64,000 nt of DNA from Agromyces atrinae (GTDB taxonomy: Bacteria; Actinomycetota; Actinomycetes; Actinomycetales; Microbacteriaceae): the NCBI RefSeq assembly GCF_013407835.1, contig NZ_JACCBI010000001.1:930001-994000 (forward strand). Reading direction: 5' to 3'. The translations under genes were made by a program, and so were the position numbers. Shown one piece after another: positions 15,607 to 25,457 of the stretch. Below the pieces are notes generated by a model. That model was not told the DNA's origin, did no database searches, and saw only the letters and a program-made list of their open reading frames with translations. The first letter of the stretch is position 1; each line of letters starts with the position of its first letter.

Positions 15607-16427
15607 GCGAGCACGAGCCCACGGTCACACCCGAGGCGCGTCTCGCGCCTGAACGCACGTCACCTGACTGGCGTCGACTCGAAGTCGCCTCCTGCCGCTT
15701 CGGACATCCCATTGCGGACGGGATTGCAGCGGCACTCGCGGAGCACCGGGAGGTCGACCAGGACACCGCCCGCTGCATCGCCCACGCGCTCGGGCGCGCG
15801 TTTGGAAGAGAGTCCGCCCTCGCCGAGTTCGGGAGGACGGGTGAAAGCACCTACGTAGATCTTCGCGAGGAGTACCTACGCCTCTACACGGACGATGGCG
15901 CCACCGCCGAGGCCAAAGAGCTCATCGACTGGCTCGGCACGTACCTCATCGACAAGATGGGGACCGGCTCCGGTCGGACGTATCAGAACGAGCACCTGCC
16001 ACCCAAGCTCGACCGTCTCCTGGTGCGCACGACCCTCACCACCAGCGGTAAGCCAGTCACGGTGCATGTTCCCGCCAGCCTCGACGCCGCCGGGATGGAG
16101 CAGCTGATCGTCCGCCTCGAAGAGTGCGACGAGTTCTTCGGCCCCGCATTCAGAGCGTTCCTGTCGTTGCCGGATGTGAACGCCGCGGCGGCGGATCTGT
16201 TCGACAGCTTCCAGGAGAACTACGTCGGCAGCTTCAACTCCATCGATGACGCGGTCTATGCGCTCAGTCCGCTCGAGGACTGGGAGATCGAGCTCGGCAA
16301 CTGGGCTGATGATCACGGCCTGCCTGCGGACGCGGTCCAACTGAACATCGACTACATCATTGAGCGCACCCGGGAAGTCTATGACCTCGTCGACGAGGGA
16401 GGCATGCTCTATGCCTTCAACAAGTAG
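15603..16427 (+). CDS. Two-domain protein with an ArdA-like antirestriction C-terminus
   Basis: The product has 274 acidic residues. Residues about 25-118 resemble the upstream 118-residue protein. Residues about 195-274 (LFDSFQENYVGSFNSIDDAV, then LNIDYIIERTREVYDL and a C-terminal GGMLYAFNK) follow the pattern of ArdA antirestriction proteins: an F..xYxGxxxS helix start, an acidic helix and a D/Y-rich end in a strongly acidic, DNA-mimic-like chain. ArdA proteins block type I restriction enzymes, which would help an incoming element. The match is from memory and partial. The start overlaps the previous stop (ATGA), and the 3' end overlaps the next gene by 17 bases. Confidence 0.6.
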   Translation: MSEHEPTVTPEARLAPERTSPDWRRLEVASCRFGHPIADGIAAALAEHREVDQDTARCIAHALGRAFGRESALAEFGRTGESTYVDLREEYLRLYTDDGATAEAKELIDWLGTYLIDKMGTGSGRTYQNEHLPPKLDRLLVRTTLTTSGKPVTVHVPASLDAAGMEQLIVRLEECDEFFGPAFRAFLSLPDVNAAAADLFDSFQENYVGSFNSIDDAVYALSPLEDWEIELGNWADDHGLPADAVQLNIDYIIERTREVYDLVDEGGMLYAFNK

Positions 16428-16614
16428 TAACGATCCACCACGCCGACGAGGGCGCCCACGCGCAGACAGGCGCATCGACTTCGCACCCGTCTGGCGTGCG
16501 CGACCCGATCCGCGTCGGCTCGCTCGCGTACTCCTCGGCCTCGTCGTTCACATCGAACAGCCAACGAAAGAGCGCCAGACACAAGAAGGGAAGGCTCATG
16601 GACGAGCGGGATGA
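16411..16614 (+). CDS. Small basic protein preceding the recombinase
   Basis: The 67-residue product starts inside the last codons of the ArdA-like gene (ATG 16411). It has a basic tract ([13 protein letters not shown]), followed by FAPVWRARPDPRRLARVLLGLVVHI, a pattern seen upstream of recombinases in other actinobacterial elements as I recall. It could be a DNA-binding excision factor, which is inference. Its stop lies just after an alternative recombinase start at 16598. Confidence 0.6.
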   Translation: MPSTSSNDPPRRRGRPRADRRIDFAPVWRARPDPRRLARVLLGLVVHIEQPTKERQTQEGKAHGRAG

Positions 16615-16747
16615 GCGAGGTGAAAACTACATCGCCGACGCGACCCCGGTCGACGGCGGTGGAGATGCCCTGGAAGCCGCCGCAGGACTGGACTTCCCGG
16701 CCGAGAGGAGCGTAAATCCGGAGGACCTAACCGAAGGAGGGCCTCAT

Positions 16748-18595
<1,848 letters not shown>

Positions 18596-18607
18596 ATGCC
18601 CCGAACT

Positions 18608-18655
18608 CGTCGAGGCAACTTGACCATCATAGCGGCATCCGAAGAGTGCTCCGAA
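18608..18655 (-). promoter_or_regulatory. Candidate promoter of tRNA-Pro
   Basis: On the minus strand TATGAT lies about 35 bases upstream of the mature tRNA 5' end. A TTCGGA lies 18 bases further upstream as a possible -35 box. The -10 match is five of six. Confidence 0.45.
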
Positions 18656-18714
18656 CCACCGTGACGACGTCAGATGATGAGTGCAGACTGGAGGGACCGA
18701 CCGGAGGAGATCCT

Positions 18715-20469
18715 GTGCCGAAGACCGTCGCTGACCAGCTCGTCGCCCAACTGATCGATGCGGGGGTGAGTCACATCTACGGCATCGTGGGCGACTCGCT
18801 GAACCCCATCGTCGACGCCATCCGCCGCACGGGCGGCTCGGCGAAGGGCGGCATCGATTGGATTCATGTCCGCAACGAAGAGGCCGCCGCGTTCATGGCG
18901 GGCGCCGAGGCGCAGCTCACGGGCAAGCTCGCCGTCGCGGCAGGCAGCTGCGGCCCGGGCAACCTGCACCTCATCAACGGCCTCTACGACGCGCACCGCT
19001 CGGGAGCGCCGGTACTTGCGATCGCGAGCCACATCCCGAGTGCTCAGATCGGTTCGAGCTACTTCCAAGAGACCCACCCCGAGCGTCTCTTCGTCGAGTG
19101 CTCGAACTACTGCGAGATGATCCTTACGGCCGAGCAAGCGCCGCGCGTCGTGAACTCCGCCATCCGCCATTCGATCGCAGGCCCGGGCGTCTCGGTCATC
19201 GTGCTGCCGGGCGATGTCGCCGAGTTCGCGTCGAAGGCCGAGACGCCGAGCCTCGTGCTGACCGAGAAGCCCCGCGTCATCCCGAATGGCGCCGACGTCG
19301 CGAGCCTCGCGAAGGCGATCAACGACGCGAAGACGGTGGCGATCTTCGCCGGCTTCGGTGTGCAGGGCGCCCACGACGAGGTCATCGCCTTTGCCGAGCG
19401 CATCAAGGCGCCGATCGGCCACTCGCTCCGCGGCAAGGAGTGGATTCAGTACGACAACCCCTACGACATCGGCATGACCGGCCTCCTCGGCTATGGCGCC
19501 GCGCATGCCGGCATCCACGACGCCGATCTGCTCATCCTGCTCGGCACCGACTTTCCCTACAGCCAGTTCCTGCCCGACCCGTCGAAGGTCGTCATCGCGC
19601 AGGTCGATGCGAACGCGGAGCACCTGGGCCGCCGCGTGAGTGTCGCGCACCCCGTGCACGGCGACGTGCTCGCGACGCTCGAGCTGCTCGCCCCGCTCGT
19701 GACCGAGAAGACGAGCACGCGGTTCCTCGATTCGATGCTGAAGAAGCACGCGAAGCTCCTCGACACGGTCGTCGGCACGTACACGGATGTCGCGAACACC
19801 GCGCCCATCCACCCCGAATACGCGATCTCGGTCATCGACGAGCTGACGGCGGATGACGCGGTCTTCACCGCCGACACAGGCATGGGCAACGTGTGGCAGG
19901 CGCGCTACGTCACGCCGACGGCGAAGCGCCGGCTCATCGGCTCGTACCTGCACGGCTCGATGGCGAACGCCCTCCCCCAGGCCATCGGCGCGCAGGTCGC
20001 CTACCCCGACCGTCAGGTCGTCGCGATCGCGGGCGACGGCGGGCTCTCGATGCTGCTCGGCGAGCTCATCACGGCGACGGCGTACGACCTGCCGGTCAAG
20101 ATCTTCGTCTTCAACAACTCGACCCTCGGGCTCGTGAAGCTCGAGATGCTCGTCGACGGGTTCCCCGACTTCGGAGTCGACGTGCCCGAGGTCGACTACG
20201 CGGCCATCGCGACGGGCGCTGGTTTCCACGCCGAGCGGGTGGAGGACCCGAAGAAGCTGAGGGATGCCGTCGGCCGAGCTCTCGCGCACCCCGGCCCCGC
20301 GCTCGTCGACATCGTGACCGACCCGCGGGCGCTCTCACTACCGCCGGCGATCACCGGTGCGCAGGTCAAGGGATTCGCCCTCGCGATGTCGAAGATCGTG
20401 CTGCACGGCGGCGCCGCCGAGGCCGTGAAGATGGCGCAGTCGAACATCCGCCACGTGCCGGGTCTCTAG
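18715..20469 (+). CDS. poxB: Pyruvate dehydrogenase (quinone) / pyruvate oxidase
   Basis: This 584-residue thiamine-diphosphate enzyme is predicted to oxidise pyruvate to acetate and CO2 and pass electrons to quinone at the membrane. The N-terminal Pyr domain shows ADQLVAQLIDAGVSHIYGIVGDSLNP and the catalytic Glu in HVRNEEAAAFMA. The C-terminal PP domain has the ThDP motif GDGGLSML ... FNNSTLGL from about residue 440. The length agrees with PoxB (about 575). GTG 18715 follows GGAGGAGA; a frame open further left only reads through tRNA-Pro. It is monocistronic, converging with the chitinase gene 12 bases after its stop. Other ThDP enzymes such as acetolactate synthase are less likely given the N-terminal motif. 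Confidence 0.9.
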   Translation: MPKTVADQLVAQLIDAGVSHIYGIVGDSLNPIVDAIRRTGGSAKGGIDWIHVRNEEAAAFMAGAEAQLTGKLAVAAGSCGPGNLHLINGLYDAHRSGAPVLAIASHIPSAQIGSSYFQETHPERLFVECSNYCEMILTAEQAPRVVNSAIRHSIAGPGVSVIVLPGDVAEFASKAETPSLVLTEKPRVIPNGADVASLAKAINDAKTVAIFAGFGVQGAHDEVIAFAERIKAPIGHSLRGKEWIQYDNPYDIGMTGLLGYGAAHAGIHDADLLILLGTDFPYSQFLPDPSKVVIAQVDANAEHLGRRVSVAHPVHGDVLATLELLAPLVTEKTSTRFLDSMLKKHAKLLDTVVGTYTDVANTAPIHPEYAISVIDELTADDAVFTADTGMGNVWQARYVTPTAKRRLIGSYLHGSMANALPQAIGAQVAYPDRQVVAIAGDGGLSMLLGELITATAYDLPVKIFVFNNSTLGLVKLEMLVDGFPDFGVDVPEVDYAAIATGAGFHAERVEDPKKLRDAVGRALAHPGPALVDIVTDPRALSLPPAITGAQVKGFALAMSKIVLHGGAAEAVKMAQSNIRHVPGL

Positions 20470-20481
20470 CGGCAGCCGGGT

Positions 20482-22059
20482 TCAGGGAACGGGCGTCGGG
20501 TCGGCGGCGGGCGCCATCAGTACGTCGATCTGCTTCTGCGTGAGCGCGACCCACGGCGACGAGTCCGCATCGGCGGCCGACGCCTCGGGGCTGTCGCCCT
20601 GCGTCCACCACTTCGCCTCGAACGGAACCCCGCCGAAGAGCACGCGATCACGCTTCTGGTAGGCGACCGTTCCCGACCAGTCCGGGTAGGTTCCCGCAGG
20701 CAGCACGGCCTGCGGCACCGGGGTCTCCCCCGGCATGACGGGGCCTATGAGCTGCCACGGCGTCTCCCACGAGTTGAGCACGGGATTGTCGGGCAGGTCG
20801 CCGCGCGTCCACCACTTCGCCTCGTAGACGTTGCGGTGCCACACGACCTTCGCGCCCGTCACGTACGAACCGTCGGCGGCCCAGATCGGGTACGGCGACG
20901 TCGCGGGATCGTCGACGGCTTCGGCCGCGGTCGTCGGCTCGGGCGTCGTGATGAGGTGCTCGTCGAGCGCGAGCGAGCCGGTGAAGCCTGCCGAAAGCAC
21001 CGCCGTGAACGTGTCGCCGTCCTGTGAGACGCCGCTGCAGGCATCCGACACGATCGCCGTCGCGACGTAGTTCGACCCGCACTCCTGGTCGCGGTTCGCC
21101 GACCACATCGACACACGGCCGAGCTTCTCCTCGAGCGCCCAGGCGTTCAGCTCCTCGGCGTCGGCGATCGTGAAGACCTCGTCGCTCACGTCGTTCTGCC
21201 CGATCATCGGTGTCGCGCCGATCTTCGAGCGCAGGTCGCGGTCACTGATGCTCTGGCCGGCGCGGGTGTACAGAGCACCGAGCTGGCGCCGGGCCTCCGA
21301 GAGGGCCGACTCCGCGGCATCCACCATCGTCACGCCGTCCTCGAGAGACGCGCCGTAGTTCATGGTCATGAGGTTCACACCCGCGAGGTCGACGTCGGCG
21401 GCGAGGAACTCGGCGATCGTGGTCGTCGCGTCCTCCGTCATCCCACCGGGCGCGACCGGCAGGGTGAGCCAGACGGCGAGCGGCTCCCCCGCGGCTCGTC
21501 GCGCCGACTGGAGATCGGCGATCGCGGTCGCACGGCGTATGTTCGCCGCACGGTCGCGGAGCGCGTCGCCCTCGATGTCGAGGTCGATCGTGCCGGTTCC
21601 GTAGCGCTCGACGACGTCGGCGTACGCCTTCTCGAGATCGGACGTGTCGGTGCAGGTGAGGGCGAGCTCGTCGTTCGCCTGGCCACCGAACGAGACGGCG
21701 ACGGCTCCCCCGTTCTGCTGCAGGCGCGCGATACGTCGGTCGAGATCGAGGGCCGAGGATGCCTCGTCGAGCGTGTACGCGGCTCCCCACGAGGGTTCGC
21801 AGTCGGCCGTCGGCGACGCGACGACGAACGAGAGCATGACGTCGGGAGCCGTCGGGTCGGCAGGTGTCTCGAACGCGTAGTGCGGGGTCGCGGTCACGTC
21901 GACGTAGGCCGCGAACCACGGCTCATCGGGCTCGGCCGTCGCATTCGCCGCCCACGACTGCATGCCGAAGACCGCGGCGGTGCCGAGCCCGCCGAGCGCG
22001 AGCAGGGCGATGCCGACGCGCCACGGCGACAGTCGACGGGTCGTCTCGATCGAGCTCAT
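20482..22059 (-). CDS. Exported glycoside hydrolase family 18 (chitinase-like) protein with two chitin-binding domains
   Basis: The product has 525 residues. An N-terminal signal or anchor helix (residues about 14-35) is followed by a GH18 barrel: SFGG at about 120, the DxDxE catalytic motif as TIDLDIEG at about 160 (Glu the likely acid) and MTMNYG at about 235. Two CBM5/12-type repeats close the protein, at about 388 (YPIWAADG ... YEAKWWTRGDLPD) and 458 (YPDWSG ... FEAKWWTQGDSPE), both with the AKWWTxGD signature that binds chitin-like chains. It is coupled by ATGA overlap to the upstream glycosyltransferase. It could digest chitin as food, or trim or release the polymer made by its partner. 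Confidence 0.85.
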   Translation of the reverse strand: MSSIETTRRLSPWRVGIALLALGGLGTAAVFGMQSWAANATAEPDEPWFAAYVDVTATPHYAFETPADPTAPDVMLSFVVASPTADCEPSWGAAYTLDEASSALDLDRRIARLQQNGGAVAVSFGGQANDELALTCTDTSDLEKAYADVVERYGTGTIDLDIEGDALRDRAANIRRATAIADLQSARRAAGEPLAVWLTLPVAPGGMTEDATTTIAEFLAADVDLAGVNLMTMNYGASLEDGVTMVDAAESALSEARRQLGALYTRAGQSISDRDLRSKIGATPMIGQNDVSDEVFTIADAEELNAWALEEKLGRVSMWSANRDQECGSNYVATAIVSDACSGVSQDGDTFTAVLSAGFTGSLALDEHLITTPEPTTAAEAVDDPATSPYPIWAADGSYVTGAKVVWHRNVYEAKWWTRGDLPDNPVLNSWETPWQLIGPVMPGETPVPQAVLPAGTYPDWSGTVAYQKRDRVLFGGVPFEAKWWTQGDSPEASAADADSSPWVALTQKQIDVLMAPAADPTPVP

Positions 22060-24350
22060 GCGACGAGCTCCTCGTCCCGTGCCCGCTCCACCCGGTGGCG
22101 CGGCGTGCGGTGCGACGCGCCGTCGGCGTGACCGTAGTAGAGCACCGAACGCCAGTCGATGCTCGCCGTCACGGCGGCCGGCTCGGCGACGACGGCCTTC
22201 GGCTTCGTCTCGACGTAGAGCCAGTTCGTGAGGCCGCGCCAGATGTCGGCGATCGTGTTGCCGATGCCGATGTACGCGACGATCGCGTACGCCGCGAGGA
22301 TCGTGTTGAACGCCGCGAAGCTCGCGTTGCCCCAGTTGCCGGCCGTGTAGTCGCGCCAGAACGTGAACGCCGAGAAGCCGACGATGAAGAGCGGCGCGAC
22401 GACGTAGAGCAGGGGCACGGCCGTGCGGTTCTTGACCTTCGGCGTGCGCGCGAACGGGATCTTCTTGCCTGTGAGCGCTTGCTGCACCGACTTCAGCACG
22501 CCCGCGAGGTTGACGGGCAGGAGGATGAGGTTGAAGCCGTAGATGCGCAGAACGTCGCTCGCCTTGTACCCCGTCTTCCGCAGGTCGCTCGCCATGCAGA
22601 GGAAGTACGGCAGCGCCGCCATGACGACGACGGGGCTCAGCAGACGTCCGTCATACGGGTACGCGAGCAAGAAGACGAGGCCGAAGCTCGCCCACGCGAT
22701 CGACGCCATGTAGTTGACGCGCAGCAGCAGCTCGACGCGGGAGATCGGTTCGCCGAGGCGCTTCCGCTCCCGCATCTGCTTCCAGAGCTTCGGCATGATG
22801 AGCAGTCCGCCGTTCGCCCAGCGCCGGCGCTGCACGACGAGCGAACCGAAGTCGGGCGGCGTCGCCGAGTAGCTGAGGCGCTCGGGGTAGTTCACGAGGG
22901 TCCAGCCGTGCGTGCCGAGGTCGACACTCGACTCGGTGTCTTCGATGACGGTGCGGTCCTGGATGTAGCGGCGCACCTCGAAGCCGCCCACGTACTCGAC
23001 CTCGACGATGTCTTCGACGGCGCGCTTGCGGATGACGGCGTTCGCGCCGACCCAGAACGTCGCGCCGTACCGGCTCATGCCCTGATGCAGGATGTGCTGG
23101 ATGTCGGTCGTCGCACCCGCGAGACGCTCGATGCGACTGCCCGCTCCACGGAACGACGAGTACGGCGTCTGCGTCACCGCGACGCGCGCGTTGTCGGGCT
23201 GCTGCAGGAAGTACACGAGTCGCAGGCAGTAGTCGCGCAGCAGGATCGAGTCGGCGTCGAGCGTGAGCAGGAAGTCGGTGTCGGGCAGCGTGAGATCGGC
23301 GTTCGCGACGTCCGTCGTCGGCACCAGGATGTCGCCGGCGGGGCTCTCCTCGATGCGGTACGACGCACCCATGAGGCCGATGTAGCCGTTGAGGTTCATC
23401 GCCTTGTTCGCCTCGTGCGAGACCGAGGCGTACTTCTTCCGCTCGAAGACGGCGAGCTCGGTGTCGAACGTCCACGCGAGGCGGCGGTAGAGCTGGCTCG
23501 CACGGCTGACGGGCAGCCCGCTGCCGTCGGCGATGGATGCCGCGATGGCCCGACCGGTCAGGCGCAGTTCGTCGGCGAGAGCCACGAGCACCTGCTCGAC
23601 GAAGAAGACGTCGACGTGGTCTTCGACCGTCTCGGCCTCGGCGAGGGCGTTCAGCCAGTTCGCCGCCCACGCGTAGTGCTCGGCGAGGTCGAGGGTCTCG
23701 TCCGAGCCGAGCACTCCGTCGGTATCGGCCCACAGCTCGAAGTGCATGCGCGCATCGGTCAGGCGAATGCGCGGTTCGGCGAGCAGGTCGCTGATGTCGG
23801 AGGCGAGAGCACGCGTCGCTTCGAGGCGAGCGATGACGGCGGGGTCGGTCGGGTTCGGGTTGTCGTCGAGCAGCAGCACGACGCGGAGCGACGGGTACTC
23901 CTGCAGTGCGGCCGACAGCAGCGTCGCCCGCACGACGTTCGGCTCTTCGGCGTAGCTCGGCACCAGGACCGTCATCGACGATTCGTTCTCACCGAAGTGT
24001 CGGTCGAGCTCGGCGCGGGGCACACGCACGTGGGTGCTGAACCGCTCGAGCGCGCCCTGCCTCGCGATGAGGTAGACGAGTGCCGAGAGGGTGAGGAACG
24101 TGACGACGATGACGTAGCCGACGGCCTCCATCGTGAAGCGGAACGTCTGCGAGTCGCCGTCGAGGAACTGGCGGATGATCGTCGTGACGAGGTAGATCAG
24201 GTAGAAGACGACGGTCGCGACGATGGCGACGCGACCCCACAGCATCGAGCGGTCAGACGGCTTCTCGTGCTGCGTGGGCAGCGGGGTGAGTCGTTTCTCG
24301 GCGCCGAGCTGACGCTTCATTGCGGGCCGGAAAGTGGGCGCGGCTGTCAC
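22056..24350 (-). CDS. Membrane glycosyltransferase family 2, cellulose/chitin synthase-like
   Basis: The product has 764 residues. Two N-terminal helices (about 37-57 and 76-97) precede a cytoplasmic GT2 domain: MTVLVPSYAEE, a DDN motif (VLLLDDNPN), LLTLDADS at about 364, the acceptor-base region VIEDTESSVD at about 471 and QRRRW at about 508. Several C-terminal helices then form the export channel. The D,D,D,QxxRW set defines processive beta-glycan synthases (cellulose, chitin, hyaluronan, poly-GlcNAc). GTG 24350 follows AAGGACA; a start 21 codons earlier lacks support. It forms a two-gene operon with the GH18 protein, which points to a GlcNAc-containing polymer. Three 11-bp-spaced repeats lie upstream. 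Confidence 0.85.
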   Translation of the reverse strand: MTAAPTFRPAMKRQLGAEKRLTPLPTQHEKPSDRSMLWGRVAIVATVVFYLIYLVTTIIRQFLDGDSQTFRFTMEAVGYVIVVTFLTLSALVYLIARQGALERFSTHVRVPRAELDRHFGENESSMTVLVPSYAEEPNVVRATLLSAALQEYPSLRVVLLLDDNPNPTDPAVIARLEATRALASDISDLLAEPRIRLTDARMHFELWADTDGVLGSDETLDLAEHYAWAANWLNALAEAETVEDHVDVFFVEQVLVALADELRLTGRAIAASIADGSGLPVSRASQLYRRLAWTFDTELAVFERKKYASVSHEANKAMNLNGYIGLMGASYRIEESPAGDILVPTTDVANADLTLPDTDFLLTLDADSILLRDYCLRLVYFLQQPDNARVAVTQTPYSSFRGAGSRIERLAGATTDIQHILHQGMSRYGATFWVGANAVIRKRAVEDIVEVEYVGGFEVRRYIQDRTVIEDTESSVDLGTHGWTLVNYPERLSYSATPPDFGSLVVQRRRWANGGLLIMPKLWKQMRERKRLGEPISRVELLLRVNYMASIAWASFGLVFLLAYPYDGRLLSPVVVMAALPYFLCMASDLRKTGYKASDVLRIYGFNLILLPVNLAGVLKSVQQALTGKKIPFARTPKVKNRTAVPLLYVVAPLFIVGFSAFTFWRDYTAGNWGNASFAAFNTILAAYAIVAYIGIGNTIADIWRGLTNWLYVETKPKAVVAEPAAVTASIDWRSVLYYGHADGASHRTPRHRVERARDEELVA

Positions 24351-24427
24351 GGGGTGTCCTTCGGGTAGGGAGCGAAAGAACGGCCGCGATGGTGACATCC
24401 CGACTACCTTCAACGCTAGAACCGCGC

Positions 24428-24456
24428 CCTCAGGCGACCCTCAGGAAAACCTCAAG
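24428..24456 (-). promoter_or_regulatory. Three direct repeats with 11-bp period, OmpR/PhoB-type operator
   Basis: CCTCAGG occurs at 24428 and 24439 and CCTCAAG at 24450, exactly 11 bases apart (CCTGAGG/CTTGAGG on the gene strand). Seven-base direct repeats with four-base spacers are the binding pattern of PhoB/OmpR-family response regulators. They lie about 75 bases upstream of the glycosyltransferase start and probably activate that operon. Confidence 0.6.
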
Positions 24457-24508
24457 ACTCCCCCAACCCTGTCCCCCAATGTGAGGACAAGCCCCCTCCC
24501 GCCCCTCC

Positions 24509-24570
24509 CGCGAGTTGCCACGAACGCATCGTCCGAGCGACCCGGCACGGGGCATTCGCGGCAACTCGCG
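24509..24570. repeat. 11-bp inverted repeat with 40-base loop
   Basis: CGCGAGTTGCC (24509-24519) and GGCAACTCGCG (24560-24570) are perfect inverse copies. The loop is further self-complementary (CGAACGC against GCATTCG). It lies between two divergent promoters and terminators and could be an extragenic palindromic element. Confidence 0.55.
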
Positions 24571-24590
24571 AGCGCGGAGAAACGCCGAAC

Positions 24591-24626
24591 GCGGCATCCG
24601 CTCGCCTGAGAACGAACGGATGCCGC
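24591..24626 (-). terminator. Hairpin downstream of the SDR gene
   Basis: GCGGCATCCG (24591-24600) and CGGATGCCGC (24617-24626) form a perfect 10-bp stem with a 16-base loop, 27 bases after the SDR stop. No T-run follows, so termination would be factor-dependent or partial. Confidence 0.5.
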
Positions 24627-24652
24627 GGGCTCGGGGGTCAGCGGGTTCCGGG

Positions 24653-25393
24653 TCAGCGCGCGATGTAGCCGCCGTCGACGACGAGTTCGGCGCCCGTGAC
24701 GAACGAGGCGTCGTCGCTCGCGGCGAAGAGGATGACAGCGGCGACCTCTTCGGGCCGGCCGAGGCGTCCGACGGGCTCGGCGGCGGCGAGCTGCTCCTTG
24801 TCGGCACCCGTGAGGATCGGGGTGTCGATGAAGCCCGGGTGCACCGAGTTCACGCGCACGCCCTCGGTCGCCCACGCGATCGCCGTGTTCTTCGTGAGGG
24901 TACGCACCGCGCCCTTGGCGGCGTGATACGCGGGACTCGTGCCGAAACCGCCGACGATACCGTACATCGAGCTGACGTTCACGACCGAGCCCTTGCCCGT
25001 CGCCTTGAGGGCGGCGCTCGCAGCCTTCTGGCCGAGGAAGACGCTCGTCTGCGTGACGGCGACGACGCGGTTGTACGTCTCGATCGTCGTGTCTTCGATG
25101 AGAGCGATGTCGCCGATGCCGGCGTTGTTCACGAGGATGTCGAGGTGACCGAACTCGGCGACGACACCGTCGACGACGGCCGTCCACTCCGATTCGCTCG
25201 TCACGTCGAGGTGCACGGCGCGCGCGACTCCGCCGGCGGCTTCGATCTCGGCGACGACGGCCGCAGCCTTGTCGTCCTGCACGTCGGCGATGACGGCGAC
25301 GCCGCCTTCAGCCGCGAGGCGGAGCGCGGTGGAACGGCCGATTCCGCAGGCGCCGCCCGTGATGAGAGCGACGCGATCGGTGAATCGAGGCAT
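24653..25393 (-). CDS. SDR-family NAD(P)-dependent oxidoreductase
   Basis: The product is a 246-residue classical short-chain dehydrogenase. The cofactor motif TGGACGIG stands at residues about 12-19, DVT at about 62, NNAG at about 88, catalytic Ser in NVSSMYGIVGG and YHAAK as the Tyr-Lys pair near 155, with the C-terminal VTGAELVVDGGY common in this family. The Asp in VIADVQ suggests NAD preference. The substrate cannot be read from sequence. ATG 25393 is preceded by AAAGGACTCC. It is divergent from a TetR regulator with a perfect palindrome between them, so the regulator probably represses this gene until an inducer, perhaps the substrate, arrives. Confidence 0.88.
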   Translation of the reverse strand: MPRFTDRVALITGGACGIGRSTALRLAAEGGVAVIADVQDDKAAAVVAEIEAAGGVARAVHLDVTSESEWTAVVDGVVAEFGHLDILVNNAGIGDIALIEDTTIETYNRVVAVTQTSVFLGQKAASAALKATGKGSVVNVSSMYGIVGGFGTSPAYHAAKGAVRTLTKNTAIAWATEGVRVNSVHPGFIDTPILTGADKEQLAAAEPVGRLGRPEEVAAVILFAASDDASFVTGAELVVDGGYIAR

Positions 25394-25416
25394 GAGGAGT
25401 CCTTTCTCCGTATTTA

Positions 25417-25432
25417 TCCAACACGTGTTGGA
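25417..25432. promoter_or_regulatory. Perfect 16-bp palindromic operator between SDR and TetR genes
   Basis: TCCAACACGTGTTGGA is fully palindromic and lies 24 bases from the SDR start and 26 bases from the TetR start. On the SDR side it abuts ATAAAT, a possible -10 box. On the TetR side TACAAT (25445-25450) lies only eight bases before the ATG, implying a leaderless mRNA. Confidence 0.75.
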
Positions 25433-25457
25433 CAGATTCGATCCTACAATCGTTGAC

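Noticed and set aside
18670..20289. 539-codon minus-strand ORF opposite poxB
   Set aside because: Antisense shadow; the plus strand encodes an intact ThDP enzyme.
21864..24368. 834-codon plus-strand ORF opposite the glycosyltransferase and chitinase
   Set aside because: It is the antisense frame of two genes with clear GT2 and GH18 motifs; its product is Arg/Asp/Val-rich without motifs, as expected from high-GC third positions.
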